A program made the translations under genes and the position numbers. Shown here one piece after another: positions 52,112 to 60,825 of a stretch of DNA of 64,000 nucleotides. Location: assembly GCF_016863175.1 (NCBI RefSeq), contig NZ_BOOJ01000012.1:296016-360015 (forward strand), written 5' to 3'. The notes beneath the pieces were generated by a model that had not been told where the DNA came from, searched no databases, and saw nothing but the letters and a program-made list of their open reading frames with translations. Origin of the DNA: Paraplanobispora siamensis (lineage in GTDB: Bacteria > Actinomycetota > Actinomycetes > Streptosporangiales > Streptosporangiaceae). How positions within the stretch are numbered: position 1 is the stretch's first letter; the number at the start of each line of letters is the position of its first letter.

Positions 52112-52873
52112 CTATCGGCCGGCGATCAGGGCTGCGACGCCGTCGAGGATGCGGGCCAGGCCGAAGTCGAGGGCGTGCGCCGGGTCGGTGGCGCCGTTGT
52201 GGGCCTGGCCGGCCGCCTGGCCGACCCGGGAGGCCACCGGGAAGCGGGAGGCGTCCATGACCTTCTCCAGGGCGGGGGCGCTGACCAGCCACCACTCGGT
52301 CTCGCTCATCCCGGTGCTCTGCTGGACCTGGTCCAGGCTCGCCCGGATCCTGGCGGTGCCCTCGACGTGGGTGAGGATCAGGGTCAGGACGGAGTCCATC
52401 TCGATGTCGGACAGGCCGATGCCCTCCAGTGGGCGCAGCTCGGCCTCGTATTTGAGCGAGGCGTTCGGGCCCACCACCGGCCGGGCGGTGACGATCTGCA
52501 GCATCCAGGGGTGGCGGAGGTAGAGGTCCCAGTTGCGCGCGGCGACGAACTCCATCGCCTCCCGCCACCCGCCGGGCTGTGAGGACGGGGCGTCCACGTC
52601 GTCGTAGAGCTGCCCGTAGGCGGTGTCGATCATCAGATCGGTCAGCTCGATCTTGCCCGGAACGTGCGTGTAGAGGGACATCGTGCCCACTCCCAGCCGC
52701 TCGGCGACGCGGCGCATGGACAGGGCGTCCAGGCCCTCGGCGTCGGCGATCCCGATGGCGGTCTCGACGATCGCGCGCACCGTCAGACCCGAACGCCCCG
52801 CCTTGGTGTGCGAGCCCCACAGCAGCGCCACGCTGCGCGCCGGGTCGCCGCCCGAGCTCCTCTTTCCGTCCAC
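52112..52873 (-). CDS. TetR-family regulator with extended C-terminal domain
   Basis: The 253-aa product has an N-terminal helix-turn-helix (MRRVAERLGVGTMSLYTHVP) and a long ligand domain (LRHPWMLQIVTARPVVGPNA) as in TetR proteins divergent from drug exporters. GTG 52873 is used. A 27-bp palindrome lies between it and the ABC exporter, so it likely represses both and responds to the exported compound. Confidence 0.9.
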   Translation of the reverse strand: MDGKRSSGGDPARSVALLWGSHTKAGRSGLTVRAIVETAIGIADAEGLDALSMRRVAERLGVGTMSLYTHVPGKIELTDLMIDTAYGQLYDDVDAPSSQPGGWREAMEFVAARNWDLYLRHPWMLQIVTARPVVGPNASLKYEAELRPLEGIGLSDIEMDSVLTLILTHVEGTARIRASLDQVQQSTGMSETEWWLVSAPALEKVMDASRFPVASRVGQAAGQAHNGATDPAHALDFGLARILDGVAALIAGR

Positions 52874-52918
52874 AGGAACAAACTCCCCACCCTCGTCGTC
52901 CTTCTATCGTATCCCGTT

Positions 52919-52945
52919 CCGTACGATGTACCGTACACAGTACGG
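52919..52945. promoter_or_regulatory. TetR operator of the ABC exporter locus
   Basis: The 27-bp palindrome has outer arms CCGTAC/GTACGG and inner arms TGTAC/GTACA about a central C; only two pairs fail. It is 26 bp before the ABC ATPase start. Confidence 0.8.
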
Positions 52946-52971
52946 TAAGGTTGTGCGGGAGGAGGGCGGAG

Positions 52972-53943
52972 ATGGAAGACGAGAAGAGTGCGATCACCGC
53001 GCAGGACGTGCGCAAGAGCTATTCCGGGGCCCCGCGGGAGGCGGGGCTGAACGGGTTCGACCTGCGGGTCGCCGCGGGGTCGGTCTGCGGGCTGCTCGGG
53101 CCGAACGGCGCGGGCAAGACCACGGCGATCCGGATCCTGTCCACACTGCTGGAGATGGACGGGGGGCGGGCGAGCGTCGCCGGGTTCGACGTGCGGACGC
53201 AGGGGCGCAGGGTCCGCGAGAGCATCGGTCTGGTGGGCCAGTACGCCGCGGTCGACGAGATCCTCACCGGACGGCAGAACCTGGTGATGTTCGGCAGGCT
53301 GAACCGCCTGCCGGCTCCCGCGGCCCGGCGCAGGGCGGACGAGCTCCTGGAGCGGTTCGACCTCACCGGCGCGGGGACGAGGCCGGTCGGCGGCTACTCC
53401 GGCGGCATGCGCCGCAAGCTCGACCTGGCGGCCAGCCTGGTCGTCTCGCCGCCGGTGCTGTTCGTCGACGAGCCGACCACCGGCCTGGACCCCGCGGCCC
53501 GCCAGGAGGTGTGGACGGCCGTCCGCGAACTGGTGGACGCCGGCACCACGGTGCTGCTGACCACGCAGTACCTGGAGGAGGCCGACCGGCTGGCCGACCG
53601 CGTCTGCATGCTCACGGCCGGCCGGGTCGTCGCGGAGGGCACCCCCGAGGAGCTCAAGTCCGCCGTCGAGGGGGACCGGATCGAGATCGTTTTCTCCGGC
53701 CCCGCGGACACGCAGGCGGCCCTGCCCGTTCTGGCGCGCGCGGCGTCCGGCGAGCTGAGCGTCGAGACGGCCGCGCACCGCGTCGGCGTTCCCGTCGCCG
53801 AGCGGACCAGGGCGCTGGTCCGGGTCGCGACCGCCCTGAACGAGGCGGGCATCGAGCCGGAGGACATCACGCTCCGGCGTCCCACCCTTGACGAGGTCTT
53901 CCTCCGCCTGACGGGGGACGACAGGACGGAGGTGCGCGCATGA
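52972..53943 (+). CDS. ABC exporter ATPase (DrrA-like)
   Basis: The 323-aa ATPase has Walker A LLGPNGAGKTTAIRIL, signature VGGYSGGMRRKLDLAASLVV, Walker B VLFVDEPTTGLDP, and a switch His replaced by Gln in LLTTQYLEEADRLADR, as is usual in DrrA-type proteins. The last 100 residues form a DrrA-like C-terminal domain. ATG 52972 has GGAGGGCGG upstream. It overlaps the permease by 4 bp (ATGA). Export of an antibiotic-like molecule is likely. Confidence 0.92.
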   Translation: MEDEKSAITAQDVRKSYSGAPREAGLNGFDLRVAAGSVCGLLGPNGAGKTTAIRILSTLLEMDGGRASVAGFDVRTQGRRVRESIGLVGQYAAVDEILTGRQNLVMFGRLNRLPAPAARRRADELLERFDLTGAGTRPVGGYSGGMRRKLDLAASLVVSPPVLFVDEPTTGLDPAARQEVWTAVRELVDAGTTVLLTTQYLEEADRLADRVCMLTAGRVVAEGTPEELKSAVEGDRIEIVFSGPADTQAALPVLARAASGELSVETAAHRVGVPVAERTRALVRVATALNEAGIEPEDITLRRPTLDEVFLRLTGDDRTEVRA

Positions 53944-54794
53944 ACGCGGCCGTTCAGCCCCGGTCCGCCGGTTCGCTCCCGGCCGGGTCCGGCGACTCGC
54001 CGCCGCTCAGGTTCGCCCGGGCGCTGGCGGACGCCTGGACGATCACCCTGCGCGACCTGGCCCACTGGACCCGGCGGCCCGGCACGGTCGTGGTCGGATG
54101 GGTCTTCCCCGTCATGATCGTGCTGATCTTCGGCGGCCTGTTCGGCGGGGCGATCAGCGTGCCGGGCGGGGGCGACTACTTCGAGTTCCTGATGCCCGGC
54201 ATGTTCACAATGACCATGCTCTTCGGGCTGGAGACCACCATGATGGCGGTGACCACGGACGCCTCCCGGGGGGTGACCGACCGGTTCCGCTCGCTGCCGA
54301 TGAGCTCCTCGGCCGTCGTGCTGGGCCGGTGCGCCGCCGACATGCTCAACTCCGTCGTCGGCCTGGCCGTGATGATGGTCACCGGGCTGCTGCTGGACTG
54401 GAGCTGGCACGGCGGGGCCGGCGCGGCCGCGGCCGCCGTCGGGCTGCTGCTCCTGCTGCGCTTCGCCCTGCTGTGGATCGGCATCTTCATCGGCCTGGCC
54501 TCCGGGGGACCGGAGACGGTCAGCGCGGTCCAGATCCTGGTCTGGCCCGCCGGGTTCCTGTCCAACATCTTCGTGGACGCCGGCACCATGCCCGCCTGGC
54601 TCGGTGCGATCGCCGAGTGGAACCCGCTGTCGGCGACGGCGTCGGCCACCCGCGAGCTGTTCGCCAACCCCGGCATGGGCGCGGACTCCTGGGTCGAGCA
54701 GAACGCGGTGCTCATGGCGGTCGTGTGGCCGGTGCTGATCACCGCCGTCTTCCTCCCCCTCTCCGCGCGCACGTTCAGGAGGCTGAAGGCCTGA
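53940..54794 (+). CDS. ABC-2 exporter permease (DrrB-like)
   Basis: The 284-aa protein has six helices and ABC-2 family marks (RPGTVVVGWVFPVMIVLIFG, MPGMFTMTMLFGLETTMMAV, RFRSLPMSSSAVVLGR). It forms the membrane pore with the upstream ATPase. A Ser/Pro-rich N-terminal tail of about 25 residues precedes the conserved part. Confidence 0.92.
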   Translation: MNAAVQPRSAGSLPAGSGDSPPLRFARALADAWTITLRDLAHWTRRPGTVVVGWVFPVMIVLIFGGLFGGAISVPGGGDYFEFLMPGMFTMTMLFGLETTMMAVTTDASRGVTDRFRSLPMSSSAVVLGRCAADMLNSVVGLAVMMVTGLLLDWSWHGGAGAAAAAVGLLLLLRFALLWIGIFIGLASGGPETVSAVQILVWPAGFLSNIFVDAGTMPAWLGAIAEWNPLSATASATRELFANPGMGADSWVEQNAVLMAVVWPVLITAVFLPLSARTFRRLKA

Positions 54795-54880
54795 GCTCCG
54801 CCGGTGAGCTGCGGGGATCCGGAAGGGGGCCCGGAGGCCGGCGCGGAATGGGCGGGCCCCCGCCACGGTTGCACGCTTAC

Positions 54881-55564
54881 GTGAAGGTTGAGATCTATTC
54901 CGATGTCGTGTGCCCCTGGTGCTACATCGGCCACACCCGCTTCGCCCGCGCCGCCGAGCGCTATCGCGCCAAGGGCGGGCAGGTCGAGGTCGTGCTGCGG
55001 CCGTTCCAGCTCGCACCGGACGTCGAGTCCAGGGGAGAGCCTCTCATCGAGTGGCTGGCCGCCAAGTTCGGCGGGCCGGAGCGGGCCGGGCAGATGATGA
55101 CGCGGGTCGTCTCCGCCGGGGCCGAGGACGGCCTGGAGCTGAACTTCGACCGGGCGGTGCACGCCAACACCTTCGAGGCCCACCGGCTCATCCGGCTCGC
55201 CGCCGAGCAGGGCCGGGGCGAGGAGATGCTCGAACGCCTCTTCCGCGCCCACTTCACCGACGGGCTCGACATCGGCTCGGCCGAGGTCCTGGAGAAGCTG
55301 GCCGGTGAGCTCGGCGTCCGGGTCGGCTTCGGGGCCGGGGACGGGCAGGAGGGCGCGGCGGCGGTCAGGGAGGACCTGGCCGGGGCCCGCGCGATCGGCG
55401 TCACCTCCGTCCCGCTGTTCCTGTTCGAGGGCCGGTTCGCCGTCTCCGGCGCCCAGCCCGAGGACGCCCTGCTGGCCGCGCTGGAGGAGGTCGCCGAGCG
55501 GACGGGGCAGACTCCTGCCGCACAGGCCGGGGACGGCTGCGACGACGACCACTGCGCGGTCTGA
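54881..55564 (+). CDS. DsbA/FrnE-family thioredoxin-fold oxidoreductase
   Basis: The 227-aa cytosolic protein opens VEIYSDVVCPWCYIGHTRF with a CPWC active site and continues with EVVLRPFQLAPD and GVTSVPLFLFEGRFAVSGAQ (cis-Pro loop), the FrnE pattern. It is probably a disulfide isomerase or 2-hydroxychromene-carboxylate-isomerase-like protein. An extra GDGCDDDHCAV tail carries a second cysteine pair, which FrnE proteins use as a variable site. GTG 54881 is chosen; TTG 54869 would add four residues. Confidence 0.88.
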   Translation: MKVEIYSDVVCPWCYIGHTRFARAAERYRAKGGQVEVVLRPFQLAPDVESRGEPLIEWLAAKFGGPERAGQMMTRVVSAGAEDGLELNFDRAVHANTFEAHRLIRLAAEQGRGEEMLERLFRAHFTDGLDIGSAEVLEKLAGELGVRVGFGAGDGQEGAAAVREDLAGARAIGVTSVPLFLFEGRFAVSGAQPEDALLAALEEVAERTGQTPAAQAGDGCDDDHCAV

Positions 55565-55610
55565 CTCCCATCGCGTCTGACCCCCCACAGCGCGGTCTGA
55601 CCCCCGCGGA
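55554..55610. repeat. Repeats of GCGGTCTGAC around the DsbA-like stop codon
   Basis: GCGCGGTCTGAC at 55554-55565, which includes the stop, recurs at 55590-55601, with a shortened copy (CGCGTCTGAC) between. All three copies contain the TGA. Confidence 0.6.
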
Positions 55611-55705
55611 CACCCGCCGGAACCTCTCCTGCCCGGGGCCCGCCGGAATCGCCGGCGGGCTCCTCCCGTTGTGATGAGGGAACAGCCGCGACGGGAAGGA
55701 TGATC

Positions 55706-56383
55706 GTGCAGCGAGCCGCGCAGGCAGGGCTGGCAGCCGTGGGGGCCGGGGCGATGATCGTCCTCGGCCTGGACCTGGCCTACCTGGCCGAGGTCAACCC
55801 GCTACGGCGGACGATCAGCGAGCACGGGCTCGGTGAGCACGGCTGGCTCTTCTCCCTGGGCGTCGGCCTGCTGGCCGCCGGTTCGCTGACGATCGGAGCG
55901 TCGCTGGTGGGCCGCAGGCTGACGGCGACCTGGTCGCTGGGGAGCCTCGGGCTGCTCGCGTGGAGCGCCGGGCTGCTGGTGACCGCCTGGTTCCCCAAGC
56001 ACGACTGGTCCGTCGGGCCGAGCCTCAGCGGGAGCATCCACCGGGCGGGCAGCATCGTGGCGTTCCTCAGCCTGCCCATCGCGGCGTTGATCATCGCCAG
56101 GCCCTGGCGGCGCCACCCCGAGTGGCGCCTGCCCTCCCTGGCGGTGTCCGCGCTGGGGCTGGGCTCGGTGCTCTGGCTGCTGGGCATCGCCGGGGCGATC
56201 GTGTTCGCCGAGCGCAGCGGGCTGGCCTGGTGGCAGGTGATGCCGCTCGGGCTGGTGGAGCGCGGACTGGCCGTCACCGAGGTCGCGGTGGTGGCCGCGC
56301 TGGGTGTCTGGGCGGCCCGCCGTGAGCGCGAGGGGGGACGGCTCCGGCAGCCCGTACCCGAGAGGGTCCTGCCGGACTCGTGA
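55706..56383 (+). CDS. DUF998 membrane protein
   Basis: The 225-aa product has six helices and the DUF998 pattern: ISEHGLGEHGWLFSLGVGLL and AWFPKHDWSVGPSLSGSIHR, in which charged/His residues sit between helices. Function is unknown. GTG 55706 is preferred because GGGAAGG lies 6 nt upstream; ATG 55700 directly abuts that site. Confidence 0.85.
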   Translation: MQRAAQAGLAAVGAGAMIVLGLDLAYLAEVNPLRRTISEHGLGEHGWLFSLGVGLLAAGSLTIGASLVGRRLTATWSLGSLGLLAWSAGLLVTAWFPKHDWSVGPSLSGSIHRAGSIVAFLSLPIAALIIARPWRRHPEWRLPSLAVSALGLGSVLWLLGIAGAIVFAERSGLAWWQVMPLGLVERGLAVTEVAVVAALGVWAARREREGGRLRQPVPERVLPDS

Positions 56384-56394
56384 GAGCGGCGGAC

Positions 56395-56535
56395 TCCGGC
56401 GAGGCGCGCCGTACTCCGCAGGCCGGGCCGTACCCCGTCAGGCCGAGGCGCGCCATACCTCATAGGCCGGGCCGTACTCCGTTGGGCCGGCCCGTACTCA
56501 GTCAGGCCGAGGTACGCCGTACCTGATGGGCCGCG
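56395..56535. repeat. Degenerate repeat block after the DUF998 gene
   Basis: About six imperfect copies of a 20-24 bp unit near GGCCGGGCCGTACTCCGT cover the region between the convergent DUF998 and tdk genes. Longer-range copies (AGGCGCGCC..TAC) suggest repeats within repeats. Confidence 0.65.
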
Positions 56536-56548
56536 GGCCGGGGCGGGA

Positions 56549-57178
56549 TCAGCCGTCCCCGAGGTCGCCGGCGCGATAGTGGCGCCGGCACAGCACCTGA
56601 TAGCGGATCGGGTCGGCGCCGGTGTCGCCGATGACGACCTGTTCGCCGGTGCGGACCATCCTGCCCTCCACCACCCGGGCGTTCAGCCGGCCGGGGCGGC
56701 CGCACCAGCACAGGACCTCGACCTGCAGGCGGCTGATCTCGTCGGCCAGCTCGAACAGGCGCTGGGCCGCGGGGAACATCTGCGAGCGGAAGTCCGAGGG
56801 CAGCCCGAAGGCGTAGACGTCGATGCCGTGCTCGTCGGCGAGGTCGGCCAGCTGCTCGATCTGCTCGACGCTGTAGAAGCAGGCCTCGTCGCAGATGACG
56901 TAGTCGATGGGCTTGTGCGCCAGCACCAGCCCCACCAGGTCGAGGCCGTCCTCGACCTCCACGGCCTCGCTGCCCAGGCCGATCCGGCTGGTGACCCGAG
57001 CCCCGCCCGAGCGGTCGTGCTTGGTCAGCACGAGCCCGCGCCTGCCCTGGCGGCCGTGGTTGTAGTTCATCTGCAGGGCCAGGGTGGACTTGCCGCAGTC
57101 CATCGGGCCGAAGTAGAAGCGCAGCACCCCATGCCGGGTTCCGGCGGGGACAGCGGACAGCGCAGACAATTCGGTCAC
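56549..57178 (-). CDS. tdk: Thymidine kinase
   Basis: The 209-aa enzyme phosphorylates thymidine with ATP. Walker A GPMDCGKST (24-32), DEACFYSVEQIEQLADLADE with the catalytic Glu, and two Cys pairs for structural zinc (VLCWCGRPGR and VLCRRHY, with one conserved pair partly altered) are visible. Length fits type II bacterial kinases. GTG 57178 stands 8 nt after TAAGCT (leaderless); a longer upstream frame is not conserved. The palindrome GGGCACGTGTGCCC (57214-57227) overlaps the -35 region. Confidence 0.93.
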   Translation of the reverse strand: MTELSALSAVPAGTRHGVLRFYFGPMDCGKSTLALQMNYNHGRQGRRGLVLTKHDRSGGARVTSRIGLGSEAVEVEDGLDLVGLVLAHKPIDYVICDEACFYSVEQIEQLADLADEHGIDVYAFGLPSDFRSQMFPAAQRLFELADEISRLQVEVLCWCGRPGRLNARVVEGRMVRTGEQVVIGDTGADPIRYQVLCRRHYRAGDLGDG

Positions 57179-57186
57179 GGGCCGCC

Positions 57187-57227
57187 AGCTTAGTGGGTCC
57201 GCCGCAGGTGTTTGGGCACGTGTGCCC
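57187..57227 (-). promoter_or_regulatory. tdk promoter with overlapping palindrome
   Basis: On the minus strand TAAGCT (57187-57192) is a -10 box 8 nt before the start. GGGCACGTGTGCCC (57214-57227) is an inverted repeat placed where the -35 element would be, so it may be a repressor site. Confidence 0.4.
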
Positions 57228-57327
57228 TTGGTAGGAATCACAGTTCCCGCGCCGGTCAAGGTTCAACGTGGCTTGTTTCCGTAAAGCGTGGGAGATTCTT
57301 TGTGCCCGACCGAACCTGGGAGAACCC

Positions 57328-57807
57328 GTGACGACTACCAAGACCCCCGCCCCTGCCGCCGCCGCAGCCAAGCCCGCCCCGTCGGGGGCGGTGCCCGCCG
57401 CCGTCCCGCCCGCCCCGGCGCCCGCGGCCTCCTCCGAGACCGCCGAGATGCCCGCCGCACTCGCCGCGATGATGACCGAGGACGAGGCGGTCGCCGCCCA
57501 GGCGGAGGCGGCCCGCTGGCGGTACGGGTTCTACGTGGTGCTGACCGGCCTGATCGTCATCCTGGTCGGCTTCGTGGTGATCGCGCTGCAGGACGGTGAG
57601 GGAAGCGCCCCGTTCGCCGGCCTGGTCGGCGTCTCCGGCGCGATCATCGGCGCCTACTTCGGGGTCCAGGTCGGGCAGTCCGGCAAGGCCCGCGTCGAGG
57701 CCGAGCTGCGCCGCGCCAACGAGATGGCCATCCGGCTCGCCGCCAAGATCCACGCGCACGACGCCGACGCGGTGATCAACTCCACCATGGGCACGCGCCG
57801 CCGCTGA
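57328..57807 (+). CDS. Membrane protein with two helices, unknown
   Basis: The 159-aa protein has a Pro/Ala-rich N-terminus (about 1-45), two membrane helices (YGFYVVLTGLIVILVGFVVI and PFAGLVGVSGAIIGAYFGVQ) and a charged C-terminal helix (ARVEAELRRANEMAIRLAAK). GTG 57328 follows GGGAGA by 4-5 nt. Upstream frame from 57268 lacks a ribosome site. I do not recognise the family. A long perfect palindrome follows. Confidence 0.7.
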   Translation: MTTTKTPAPAAAAAKPAPSGAVPAAVPPAPAPAASSETAEMPAALAAMMTEDEAVAAQAEAARWRYGFYVVLTGLIVILVGFVVIALQDGEGSAPFAGLVGVSGAIIGAYFGVQVGQSGKARVEAELRRANEMAIRLAAKIHAHDADAVINSTMGTRRR

Positions 57808-57817
57808 CTCCCCGGCC

Positions 57818-57853
57818 GGGAGACGCCTCCCGCCCGGGCGGGAGGCGTCTCCC
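57818..57853. terminator. Bidirectional terminator, 36-bp perfect palindrome
   Basis: GGGAGACGCCTCCCGCCC (57818-57835) is followed directly by its exact complement GGGCGGGAGGCGTCTCCC (57836-57853). It lies between two convergent genes and can end both transcripts. Confidence 0.8.
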
Positions 57854-57907
57854 CACCGCGGAGCCGTACGGTCGCGGAGCCGTACGGCCCGCCGCGGGCC
57901 GGGACGG

Positions 57908-58573
57908 TCAGGCCGTCTGCGGGACGATCGGGCCCTCGCTGGCCTGGACCAGGACGAAGCCCTGGCCCTGGAAGGCGAGCTGCAGGGCCTCGCCGCTCCC
58001 GCGGCCGATGATCGCGCCCGCCTTGAAGGTGCGGTTGACGCCCACCCGCAGCCCGGTGCTCCAGCACACCGCGGACTGGCCGTCGGCGAAGGTCGGCGCC
58101 TGGGAGGTGTCCAGCAGCACCGGCGCGCCGTAGGCGGTGACCGCCACCCAGCCGGTGCCGGTGATCGTGGTGTTGAACAGGCCTCCGGCGGCGACACCGG
58201 CGCCCTGGACCCGCTGGATGTCCCAGGTGAGCTGCGGGTCGAAGGCCAGCAGGTTGCTCCCGTTGACGGTGAGCGCCTCGTTCTGCAGATAGAACAGGTG
58301 CACGTCCTGGGCCTTGTCGGCGAGGAAGAGCATGCCCTGGCCGCGCACGCGCATCAGCGGCGTGCCCTCGCCGGTGACCATCTTCTTCAGGAACCGGCCC
58401 ATCCCGCCGGAGCCCTCGTAGTCGAAGTCCATCTGACCCTGGAACGCGACCATCGACCCCTGCCGGGCGAGCACCTCTCCGTTGAGCTGGACCCGTAGCA
58501 TCTTGCTGTTCTGCTGGGCGAAGTGGCCGGGAGCCTGGCTCTGGTCCAGGTTTCCGAAGAACGAGCTGAGCAC
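57908..58573 (-). CDS. AIM24-family protein
   Basis: The 221-aa soluble, beta-rich protein shows the AIM24/TIGR00266-like pattern: KMLRVQLNGEVLARQGSMVA then MDFDYEGSGG, MVTGEGTPLMRVRGQGML, FLADKAQDVHLFYLQNEALT, and GGLFNTTITGTGWVAVTAYG. Family members occur in many bacteria and in mitochondria; molecular function is unknown. GTG 58573 is used with AAAGG 10 nt upstream. Confidence 0.88.
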   Translation of the reverse strand: MLSSFFGNLDQSQAPGHFAQQNSKMLRVQLNGEVLARQGSMVAFQGQMDFDYEGSGGMGRFLKKMVTGEGTPLMRVRGQGMLFLADKAQDVHLFYLQNEALTVNGSNLLAFDPQLTWDIQRVQGAGVAAGGLFNTTITGTGWVAVTAYGAPVLLDTSQAPTFADGQSAVCWSTGLRVGVNRTFKAGAIIGRGSGEALQLAFQGQGFVLVQASEGPIVPQTA

Positions 58574-58770
58574 GGAGTCTGCCTTTCGAGGTCGGTGGGG
58601 ACGCCGCACCATGCGGGGCGTCGCACTATCAAAGACGCGCGCGGCGAGGCGGGAGTTCCTCAAGGCAGCGCCGGAGATCATCGGGCGCGCCGAGGTTGCC
58701 AAGGATCAGGGCGAGCTTCGGCAGAGTCCGCCGATTTGCCCGGTCGGCGCGACTGGGTAGACACGGGGTC

Positions 58771-60825
58771 ATGCGCAGCGTCCGTATCGGCGTCGACACC
58801 GGAGGCACGTTCACCGACGTGGTCGCGGTGGACGAGCAGACCGGTGAGATCACCACCACCAAGACCCCCTCGACCCCCGCCAACCCGGCCGACGGCTTCA
58901 TGGCGGGCATCGCGAAGGTCCTCGGCGCGGCCGGACCGGAGACCGTGCCGTCCGGCATCCCCTCCGGCACCAGGGTGTCGGCGGTGGTGCACGGCACCAC
59001 GGTCGCCACCAACCAGCTCCTGGAGGACCGCGTCGCCGACCTCGGCTTCGTCACCACCGAGGGCTTCGAGTTCATCCTGGAGATCGCCCGGCAGAGCGTG
59101 CCGGACGGCTACGGCAACTCCTACTTCTGGGTCAAGCCGCCCCGCATCGTCCCGGTGCACCGGGTCAGGACGGTCGGCGGGCGGATGGACCACACCGGCG
59201 CCGAGGTCAGGCCGTTCGACGAGGCGCGGGCCGCCGAGGCCGCCCGCTGGTTCCGCGACCGGGGGATCACCGCGATCGGGGTGTGCTTCCTGCACTCCTA
59301 CGCCAACCCCGATCACGAGCTGCGCATGCGCGAGGTGCTGGCGCGCGAGCATCCCGGGGCGGTCGTGTCGATCTCCAGCGACGTGCTGCGCGAGTACCGG
59401 GAGTACGAGCGGTCGGTGACCACGCTGGTGGACGCGGCGGTCAAGCCGACCATGCGCCGCTACATCGCCAACCTCTCCGAGCGCCTGGGCATGCCGTTCT
59501 CGGTGATGAAGAGCAACGGCGGCGTGCTGTCGGCGGCCGAGGTCGTGCACCAGCCGATCACGACCGTGCTGTCCGGCCCGGCCGCGGGCGCGCTCGGCGC
59601 CGCGCTGATCGCCTCCACCGCCGGGCACCCGTCGGTGATCACCCTGGACGGCGGCGGCACCTCCACCGACGTCGCGGTGGTCGTCGACGGCGAGCCCTCG
59701 CTGACCACCGAGGGCAGCATCGGCCGCTATCCCTGCAAGATCCCGATGATCGACATCGTGACCGTCGGCGCGGGCGGCGGCTCCGTCGCGTGGGTCTCGC
59801 CGGAGGGCACGCTCAAGGTCGGGCCGAAGTCCGCCGGGGCCGACCCCGGACCGCTCTGCTACGGCCGGGGCGGCACCGAGGTCACCGTCACCGACGCGCA
59901 CGTCTTCCTCGGCCGGGTCCCGCCGCACCTGCTCGGCGGGGAGATACCGCTCGACGCCGACGCCGCCCGGCAGGGCGTCGAGGCGCTGGCGGGCAAGCTC
60001 GGGCTGAGCCCCGAGCGCACCGCCACGGGCATCCTGGAGATCAGCGCGTTCAACCAGTCCAACGCCATCCGCCAGATCACCGTGAAGCGCGGCCTGGACG
60101 TGCGCGACTTCCCGATGGTGGCCTTCGGGGGCTCGGGGCCGCTGCTGGTCTGCCGCCTGATCGACATCCTGGGCCTGCCCGCGGTGGTCGTCCCGCCCGA
60201 CCCGGGCAACGTCTCGGCGTTCGGCCTGCTCACCGTGGACGTCAAGAACGACTACGTGCGCACCTTCGTCACCCGCGAGCTGTCCCTCGGCGCCGCCGCC
60301 GAGATCTTCGGCGAGCTGGAGGCCCAGGCGGCCGACGCCCTCGACCGCGAGGGCTTCACCGACCACGTCTTCGCGCGCAGCGCGGACCTGCGCTACTACG
60401 GCCAGGCCTACGAGGTCCGCGTCCCCGCCCCGGCCGGGCCGCTGGACGAGGCCTGGCGCGAGGAGGTGCTGGACCGCTTCCACCGCGAGCACGACAAGCT
60501 CTACGGGTACGGCTACCGCGACGACCCCCGGCACGGCGTCGAGTGGGTCAACCTCCGCGTCTCCGGGATCGGCCCGATCACCCGCCCGGCGATCCGGCGC
60601 AGGCCGTACGGCACGGCGGACCCCGGACCGGCGCGGACCCGCGAGGTCTTCTACGACGAGTGGGCCCCGGCCCCCATCCACCGCCGCGCCGACCTCGGTC
60701 CCGGCGCGGTGGTCCGCGGGCCCGCGGTCGTCGAGGAGTACGGCTCCACCCTCCCGGTCCACCCGGGATTCACGGCGACCATGGACGAGTTCGGCAATCT
60801 GGAGGTGCGCCGTGACCACGAGTGA
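58771..60825 (+). CDS. hyuA: Hydantoinase/oxoprolinase subunit A (HyuA type)
   Basis: The 684-aa protein is an ASKHA-fold ATPase: VRIGVDTGGTFTDVVAVDEQ, VHGTTVATNQLLE, HPSVITLDGGGTSTDVAVVV, and GGSGPLLVCRLIDILGLPAV. With subunit B it hydrolyses a cyclic amide (N-methylhydantoin, 5-oxoproline or an acetone-like substrate) using ATP. ATG 58771 is used; TAGACA 7 nt upstream may be a weak -10. It overlaps hyuB by 14 bp. The substrate cannot be chosen from the sequence, though a ring amide such as hydantoin fits the nitrogen theme of the window. Confidence 0.9.
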   Translation: MRSVRIGVDTGGTFTDVVAVDEQTGEITTTKTPSTPANPADGFMAGIAKVLGAAGPETVPSGIPSGTRVSAVVHGTTVATNQLLEDRVADLGFVTTEGFEFILEIARQSVPDGYGNSYFWVKPPRIVPVHRVRTVGGRMDHTGAEVRPFDEARAAEAARWFRDRGITAIGVCFLHSYANPDHELRMREVLAREHPGAVVSISSDVLREYREYERSVTTLVDAAVKPTMRRYIANLSERLGMPFSVMKSNGGVLSAAEVVHQPITTVLSGPAAGALGAALIASTAGHPSVITLDGGGTSTDVAVVVDGEPSLTTEGSIGRYPCKIPMIDIVTVGAGGGSVAWVSPEGTLKVGPKSAGADPGPLCYGRGGTEVTVTDAHVFLGRVPPHLLGGEIPLDADAARQGVEALAGKLGLSPERTATGILEISAFNQSNAIRQITVKRGLDVRDFPMVAFGGSGPLLVCRLIDILGLPAVVVPPDPGNVSAFGLLTVDVKNDYVRTFVTRELSLGAAAEIFGELEAQAADALDREGFTDHVFARSADLRYYGQAYEVRVPAPAGPLDEAWREEVLDRFHREHDKLYGYGYRDDPRHGVEWVNLRVSGIGPITRPAIRRRPYGTADPGPARTREVFYDEWAPAPIHRRADLGPGAVVRGPAVVEEYGSTLPVHPGFTATMDEFGNLEVRRDHE

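Noticed and set aside
57818..57853. 36-bp perfect palindrome as an operator or attachment site
   Set aside because: It lies between convergent stops with no promoter nearby; a bidirectional terminator explains it.
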